This document shows, piece after piece, positions 58,161-64,000 of a DNA stretch of 64,000 nt. Positions within the stretch are counted from its first letter, which is position 1. Every line of letters starts with the position of its first letter. The translations under genes and the position numbers were made by a program. Under the pieces are notes generated by a model, which saw nothing but the letters and a program-made list of their open reading frames with translations, ran no database searches and was not told the origin of the DNA. This DNA is from Oikopleura dioica (taxonomy: Eukaryota > Chordata > Appendicularia > Copelata > Oikopleuridae): positions 1,984,001 through 2,048,000 of the forward strand of contig OU015569.1 in assembly GCA_907165135.1 (NCBI GenBank), in the 5' to 3' direction.

Positions 58161-60572
58161 ATGGACGCCGGCAATAACAAAAAGTTTTACACTCATTCGA
58201 AAATCGAAGATTGGCGGAAGAATATTCATAGAGGGCAGAATATACCAAATGATGACGAACCTTCAATCTCTGCCACTAATAATAGCAACACTATCAGTAG
58301 TGAGATGATGGATCTCTATGAATCGTAAGTAAATTTGGAATATTTATGAGAACCCTTTAAATCCATTTTTAGAATGGACTCAGTTTCTGTCATCGAGTCC
58401 TCTGCCGACAGAGCAACAAAGAGGATGCAACAGGCGTTAATAGTATGGTTCATCAGTAGAAATATCTTATAAACCTTTACTTAGGCACACTGCGAACGAG
58501 AGAGGTCCTTAGACAATTTCCGAAGGTCAAGAAGATCTGGTTCGCTCCTGAAGGAATGTTAAATTTTCTAAATATGTATCTTTGATCAAGAAAATATAAG
58601 AGTTAATAGAAATTTTAATCGAGACAAGGATTTGATAAATTTAATTGCCTCCCACCATCCCTACGGGTTCGAGGAAAAAAACTTGGAGGACATAATGATG
58701 GCATCAGAGGAAATAAGAAGAATGGCAAAGAAAATCATCGCAACGTTCGATGTCGACGAAAACAAGCCTCCAAATGGCGAGTACATCCTCTGGAATCTTA
58801 ACGGCCTCATCGAAATAATAAAGACATGCTGCGTCTACTCCGTGTCAAGAAAATCATCCACCGTTGGTTTTCAACCGAGGAAATTTGATCGAAAAATTTC
58901 TACATCGATTGCCGATCGCATGATCTACCAAGAAGACAACTTCATGAATGCCAACGAGGAAATAGTCTTTACAGCAGACTGCTATTTCCATCGCCTTTGT
59001 CTGATCCTCAATGATGCTCGAATCATATATGGATCTCAAAAGCCAACAATCAACAGACTCGCTCAGACACTACGAGCGGACCGTGTGGCATCAAGTCTTC
59101 TCGTCAAATTGTTCTCTCTCTTGGATGGATCGGAAGAATTACGAAGGGAAAATAAGCAAACAAGAGTTCATCAGGGGTACGATGCGTTTACTGTTCTCAG
59201 GTGGGCTCTTTCAAAAACATTTCTCTTTAGCAGACGAAATTTAGACTGCCCTATCAATATCCGGAGTCGATCGCTGAAGGCCACGAAGAGATGCTTTTGT
59301 ACTTGGTAACAAGTCCGTATGCTTCCCATTTGAAAGAAATGGCCGCATATAAAGATCGCTCTGCTCAAAACATTGAAGAGATAGCCATCGTCGCGTAAGT
59401 AAAAGAAAATGGACTTTTTTATCCTTGATTCAGACCCGGTCTGGCGTCAACACCGCAATTTATTTGGGAAAAAATAACGAACGAAACTGGTCCGTCTCTT
59501 GAAAATTTTGAATTGGAAACTATCGCGACTGATCAAGACCAGAAATTGTGGCGAGAAGAAAAATGGAAAATATTCGAAGAGGCGAAGTATCGCGATGAAG
59601 ATGGCAAAACTTTTTTTGCTAAACGCTCAGTCGGGGTTCCTTGTCAGCTGTCGAAAAATGGCTGTAAAAATACGGAGGAGCACCGACGACGAATACTATT
59701 TGATGGAATCGGAAATGACTAAAAAGCTACAGAAGTTCGCTGACGAGCGACGAAAAGAAATCGGAGGAATGAATTCTAGTCGACCGACTGTATCACTACC
59801 GCCGCCATACGCTGTTCGAGGAAGAGAACAACATCTCAAGCCCAATATGTTGCTGCTTAAATGTACTGAAGGTATCGAGGCGGTCGACCGAGTAATCATT
59901 CAACACGGAAAGTGGTTTGACCTCAACCATAGATCATACTTTGAAAGAAGGCGATTCTTTTTCGAATCCGCGCCCGGGCTAAAACCTACTCGCCATCAGA
60001 AGTTGATGAATAATGACGATTACCGGCTTTGGTGTTACTATGTAGATTATGGTTATCACGAGGAGGTAGATGTCGGAGATTTGTATTTTCCACCTAAATT
60101 CGCCTTTCAGGTCAGTCAGCTAAGACTCCATCATTTTGATTGTTCTTTCAGTGCCCAGCGACCGCCCTACCGATTCTCATGGCTGATATTGAAATCAAAG
60201 ACGATCAAGAACTAGCGATGGCGAGCAAGTTTTGTAGCGACATAAACTGGAGCGTCTGTCATAGATATTCGTATCTATTGGGCTTTGTAACAGATAATAG
60301 AAGTGATCCTGATGAATATCCGGTGTTCCACATTAAACTTTTAAAGGAAACACTCGTCGACGAAGAAGGCAATGATTCCGTTCCGATCGTAAGAATTATA
60401 CTTGTTTTTTTTCATTTAACTTTCTTATTTAGGGACTTTTTTCACGGTTAGATGCCGTTAGAGGGGGAATGAATGGATGCGAGCCTTACTTTGCGGAGGA
60501 CTACACCAACTATAGGATAGCGTCTTTTTCGAAGAAATATGACTACACTTGTCATCCAAGACAAAGACGCTG
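58161..60572 (+). CDS. Tudor-domain protein, novel architecture
   Basis: Tudor domains bind methylated arginine or lysine, often in germline RNP proteins. ATG 58161 opens a polar N terminus. A helical region of unknown family spans about 58.63-59.4 kb (KNLEDIMMASEEIRRMAKK, GEYILWNLNGLIEIIKTCC). After short introns (about 59.20-59.24, 59.40-59.43 and a 31-nt one at 59650-59680) comes an extended-Tudor-like domain (about 59.8-60.4 kb) with WCYYVDYGYHEEVDVGDLYF, the aromatic-VDYG core, and QCPATALPILMADIE after the next intron. The end reads CHPRQRR. The aromatic cage residues look present. Not assigned to a named TDRD. Last gene of the plus-strand run that starts at DYNC2LI1. Confidence 0.7.
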
Positions 60573-60918
60573 AAGAACATACACATCAATTTATACTAAA
60601 ATCCTGCTAAATTTGAGTTATACAAAATGTCTTCAATTGAATTCCGTTTCAAGTTCTTACTTTCTATGTAGCTATAAAACAAACATATTTATAACTGTCA
60701 TAATACTGCCCACCACTCAATGAACAGTTTTGACTCAGTTTCTTCAAAGCCTTCACTGTGAAGGCTTCACAAATAAACAAAAAGATCTCAATCATTTGGT
60801 GATAAGTAAAAAGAACGCTTATCAAAGTTGTAAACATCAAGTGTATTTATTAATTATTGCAGGGCCTTGAATTTCATAGAAAATGCATGCAAATATGTAA
60901 TGAACAGTCGCGTCGATG
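60573..60918. other. Convergent 3' flanks
   Basis: Between the stops of the Tudor gene (plus) and the homeobox gene (minus). It contains a short inverted pair, AGCCTTCA/TGAAGGCT, at about 60.75 kb and no coding sequence. Confidence 0.45.
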
Positions 60919-62092
60919 CTATGTGTTATCAGTGAAGTCAGCGTCAGTGTCATTTGGAATCTCACTTACATGCTGAGTATGAGGCGTAATAGAGACGTCG
61001 GAATCGACTGAAGAACTTTTGCTCCACTGGAGAGACGACGCGACTTCTGATTGTTTGAGTCTCATCAGGTCAGTTCTTGGGATCGGTTACGTGATTTTAT
61101 ACATTGAAATTAAGTACCTATCGAATGAGTTAAGTTGTTGTGGTATTTCGAAGGAGGGTGCCGACCAGCTCTGTGGAAATATGTTCGTATCTAAAATAAA
61201 TATGCTCCAGGATAGCCAATATGCGTTCATTTGTCATTAGCTTAAGTTAAGACCAAAGGCGGCATATTACTTATTATCATTACTGTCGATTAATTATTAA
61301 ATTCACAGAAGTACTCACAATGTGAGGAAAAATTGATTTTCGGCCAGTTGAAGTTCTGCGGGGGGTACATCTGTGGCGCATGCCCATCACTACTCGATGG
61401 AAAGAATCCTGAGTTGAAGGGCGACCTTAAAAAATGATGACATTAGCTCGAAGACAAGAATTTTTAAACTTACGGATGACCCAAGGAGAACGGCGGAAAT
61501 GGCATTCCATGATGCCCTAATCTTTTGCGGCGATTCCCTCTAGGTCGCCTTAAAATTATAAAAATTTAAATAAAGCTACTAAAAGTTTTAAGACCTGTCT
61601 CGAGCTCGACGATTTTGAAACCATACTTGAATCTTGTTTTCTGCAATATTGAGGCATTTTGCAAGACGAGCTTTGTCGTCCCGAGATGGATACTAGTCGT
61701 TGATCAGCAATTCTGAACTTTCGAGCGTTACCTGTTGATCTTTGTAGACATTTTCAAGCTCGTTTCGTTGCTCTGGCGTGAAGTAAACCCTTTTCTTTGC
61801 TCCTAATTCCAGAGCGCGTTTTCCACTCTCTGCGACGGCCTAAATCGAATCTTATCAATGTCAAATTTGTCGAAGAGCTACTTCGGAAAGTTTTCTGTAA
61901 CAAGTTTGTTGTGAGCTTTCTGATGCTGTGGTTGTCAGAGCAGGCTTTGGCTCCTCGTAGAATATTTTATTGCTAACGCAATTTGTTTGATAATTGCTCT
62001 AAATTAAGGTTAATGATTAAGCTGGAGATGGTCCGGGCGTTTACCTGATAATGGGTACTTGAAGTGACATCCTTCTGAATAGCACTCGCCAT
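60919..62092 (-). CDS. Divergent homeodomain protein
   Basis: Sequence-specific transcription factor with one homeodomain. From ATG 62092 (MASAIQKDVTSS); a further ATG in the same frame at 62338 would add 82 residues. The homeodomain is split by an intron after KDQQ: KRVYFTPEQRNELENVYKD and YPSRDDKARLAKCLNI, then helix 3 ENKIQVWFQNRRARDRR with Gln at position 50. A basic/Pro-rich stretch (RPRGNRRKRLGHHGMPFPPF) and a Ser-rich tail ending DADFTDNT follow through small introns. No paired, POU, LIM or CUT domain was seen. The class is not certain; it is closest in flavour to Q50 PRD-like or related homeodomains. Confidence 0.83.
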
Positions 62093-62440
62093 ATTTTTGA
62101 TAGTTATCAAAATAGGTGACAGTCTCTTATGTGTTTGATCTTTATAAAAGTATATTCCATCACCAATATAAAATACATAGGTGGCGCAAAAGTGAGCAAG
62201 AGACAGCGCGCCTCTCGCTATGGCCCAATCTTTTTGCAAATCGACAATTTTACGCGCATGGGATGCGAACAACGACGATTGTTTTGCTTGCTTGAATAGC
62301 GGAGTGCAGTGTGAATTATATCTTTTAGGTACTTTCATAAAAAAGATTCTCTGAACGAAAATGCCCTGATAGTTTGTTCTTGCTCCCTGGTATCGATAAA
62401 CTAAACATGTTTGAAATTAATTAGATGTTATTTGCATGTT

Positions 62441-62602
62441 TTAATCACTCGAGCGCGTTCCTCCGGCATCAGCAGGAAGCGATGCAGCATTGCTTGTTTC
62501 CCATCGATTTTTGTCTAGCCGACGGAGCCAAATCAGCGGAATCTGAAGTTGCGTGTTATCATTCTCGACTCCTTTGATAAGGTCGCTGTAGTGCGTTCCC
62601 AT
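62441..62602 (-). CDS. Possible small protein
   Basis: A 53-codon frame from ATG 62602 (MGTHYSDLIKGVENDN ... PLIWLRRLDKNRWE) to the stop at 62441. Composition is protein-like, but there is no known family and no clear splice partner. It sits between the homeobox gene and the GLEBS-motif gene on the same strand. The frame stays open a little upstream, so an unseen first exon is possible. Confidence 0.3.
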   Translation of the reverse strand: MGTHYSDLIKGVENDNTQLQIPLIWLRRLDKNRWETSNAASLPADAGGTRSSD

Positions 62603-62692
62603 TATCCCCGAGGCTGAGAAGCTCAATCAGCGCACATGCAAAAATGCGTCGAATGCATCGTCATTTTATTTTCCTGCGGATCAATCTAATTA

Positions 62693-63917
62693 TTAGACAA
62701 TGAACAAGTCTCCCGTGAGATCTGTCGGCGCAAGAACAAACGGAAAGACCATCTCATGCGTTTCAAGCTGATTCTGTAAACACATCAAAAATACAAAAAA
62801 AAATCCAGTGATATATTTTTGTATTCTAGCAACGAGCCGGTCAGTGGTAAAACTTCACAATGCCAGTTTTACAGGTGATGGTTTAATGTCGGCAGGAAGG
62901 GGAAGTGTGGGTTTCTGGTCGACCGCAGGTGCCTTCAAAAATTTACTTATCAAGTACATTGAAGATTGGCACTTACTTTTCTATTAGATAAATAATCTTG
63001 CATACGGAGCTCTTCGATCGAAAATTGCTTAGCATGGTCCATTGCGGAATAACTGACAAAGGCAACGTTCTCCGAACCCGCACCCGGATTGGTTTCAGTT
63101 GCCATTGTTGGCTGATTCACGAGTTAATAAATTTTGTTTTAATTTGTTAATAATTACCTGAAATTTTTGAGACGTTCCGTCGATGGCATTCGATACAAAA
63201 GTAAACCACTTAGGTTTGTCCGTTTCAGGAAACGAAAGAACGCTCTTTTCGGTAAAGAAACCGTCTTAAAATTTTCATTTTAGTTCCAAAAATTGTTATA
63301 TTTCAAACGAACCTAGTTCCTCCTTCATCAAGCTAAACGCAGTTTTTGTCCAATCCAGATGGATCAGCATAAGCTGAAGACGTCTTTTCGAAGTTCCAAG
63401 GGATTTTTCGAAAACATCGCGTCTATCGATGACTTCTCCGATTTCAAGATTTAACTGTCCCAGGTCAGGCACAGGACAGTGTCCCTCATTTGAAAAAAGA
63501 AAGTTGGGTCTACCCAACCAGATTCCTTCTGCCCAGACTACTTACAGGGATACAAATTTGTTAATATTGGATTCATGTGGTATTTTTTATAAGAATTATT
63601 ATTTCATTCTTAAAATTCGCGTTCCGAGTCCTTTTGGGTATTTCCGCTCGATAACGGCATCTTGTCCGAGGATAAGAATCTTCTTTTTGAATTGGTCTAT
63701 CATTGCTTCTTTTCCTTCGATTTCATGTTTCTCAGAAGCTATATCCTTCTCCAGCCCTTCCATTTTCTTTTTTAGTCTCTGTTCAAAATGGATTAATGAA
63801 AGCTACAAACTTATACATTACCTTCAGCTCCTCAAAATTCATGTTCGCTCTAGCCATCTTGCCCGCGATGTCGTCAAAGCTGATAGAGTCTTTTCCCTGA
63901 GCAGTTGTCTTTGACAT
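62693..63917 (-). CDS. Coiled-coil protein with GLEBS-like motif
   Basis: From ATG 63917 (MSKTTAQGKDSISFDDIAG) a charged coiled coil (RLKKKMEGLEKDIASEKHE) is followed by a globular part (WAEGIWLGRPNFLF, PVPDLGQLNLEIGEVID, LMLIHLDWTKTAF, KPKWFTFVSNAIDG). Near 63.0 kb it has AMDHAKQFSIEELRMQDY then LSNRK, matching the GLEBS signature (AM...S.EELR..DY..NRK) by which Nup98 binds Rae1 and BUB1-type proteins bind Bub3. The end is APTDLTGDLFIV. Introns at about 63.80-63.83, 63538-63624 (apparently GA-AG), 63.26-63.31, 63.12-63.16, 62.93-62.98 and 62.77-62.87 kb. No FG repeats or kinase domain. Function unknown; binding to Rae1 or Bub3 is inferred. Confidence 0.65.
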
Positions 63918-64000
63918 TTTTTTTCAAATTTGAAAGCTGCGTCGTTCTCGGAGAGAGTTTTGCCAAAGGTTTCGCGCCGATTGATTCATAGATTTGGGTT

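Noticed and set aside
1-64000. CRISPR arrays, bacterial operons, viral genes or a spliced-leader gene
   Set aside because: None seen. Intron-rich animal genes throughout; no repeat-spacer arrays, no capsid, polymerase or integrase sequence, and no recognised leader RNA.

Overview
This is eukaryotic nuclear DNA from a very compact animal genome. Genes sit tens to hundreds of bases apart on both strands. Almost all are split by GT-AG introns of about 30-60 nt, and several same-strand genes are close enough to be operons. Protein content (polycystin, elongin C, AMBRA1, TARBP1, complex I and II subunits), very short introns, apparent non-canonical GA-AG or GC-AG introns and tight same-strand gene runs fit a larvacean tunicate such as Oikopleura best. 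That assignment is inference; no spliced-leader gene was found.

Layout. 1.2-9.5 kb (+): a large polycystin-1-like receptor (PAN/apple, cbEGF, GPS, PLAT, many membrane spans) with a Tc1/mariner-like MITE near its 5' end. 9.5-13.3 kb (-): two secreted proteins, a five-ShK/Thr-rich/kelch protein and a Thr-rich extracellular protein. 13.6-19.6 kb: a LOTUS-like gene and a FLYWCH-like zinc-finger gene (+), interleaved with three related short transcription-unit-like repeats (-). 19.9-22.7 kb (+): glutamate carboxypeptidase II-like peptidase whose first intron can fold over its own splice donor. 22.8-28.8 kb (+): CLC-6/7-type chloride transporter with an unusually large intron. 29.0-33.4 kb (-): CZIB, ELMOD3, SDHB, UBE2M. 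34.3-36.1 kb (-): ARP2. 36.4-38.5 kb (-): an unidentified coiled-coil gene and a small unknown gene. 39.1-47.7 kb (-): a single-pass EGF-type membrane protein, TARBP1 and NDUFV1, tightly packed. 48.6-60.6 kb (+): DYNC2LI1, elongin C, TANGO6, AMBRA1 and a Tudor-domain protein in a head-to-tail run. 60.9-63.9 kb (-): a divergent homeobox gene, a small ORF, and a coiled-coil protein carrying a GLEBS-like (Rae1/Bub3-binding) motif.

Exon joins were read by eye, using conserved protein sequence to choose frames. CDS coordinates below run from start to stop and include introns. Most windows of conserved protein are secure; first exons of the polycystin, CLC, TARBP1 and coiled-coil genes are not. The most interesting leads are the MITE that appears to act as an intron, the donor-sequestering hairpin in the peptidase gene, the three-copy promoter/transcription-unit family, the ShK-kelch fusion, the GLEBS motif outside a nucleoporin context, and the non-canonical or ultra-short introns.
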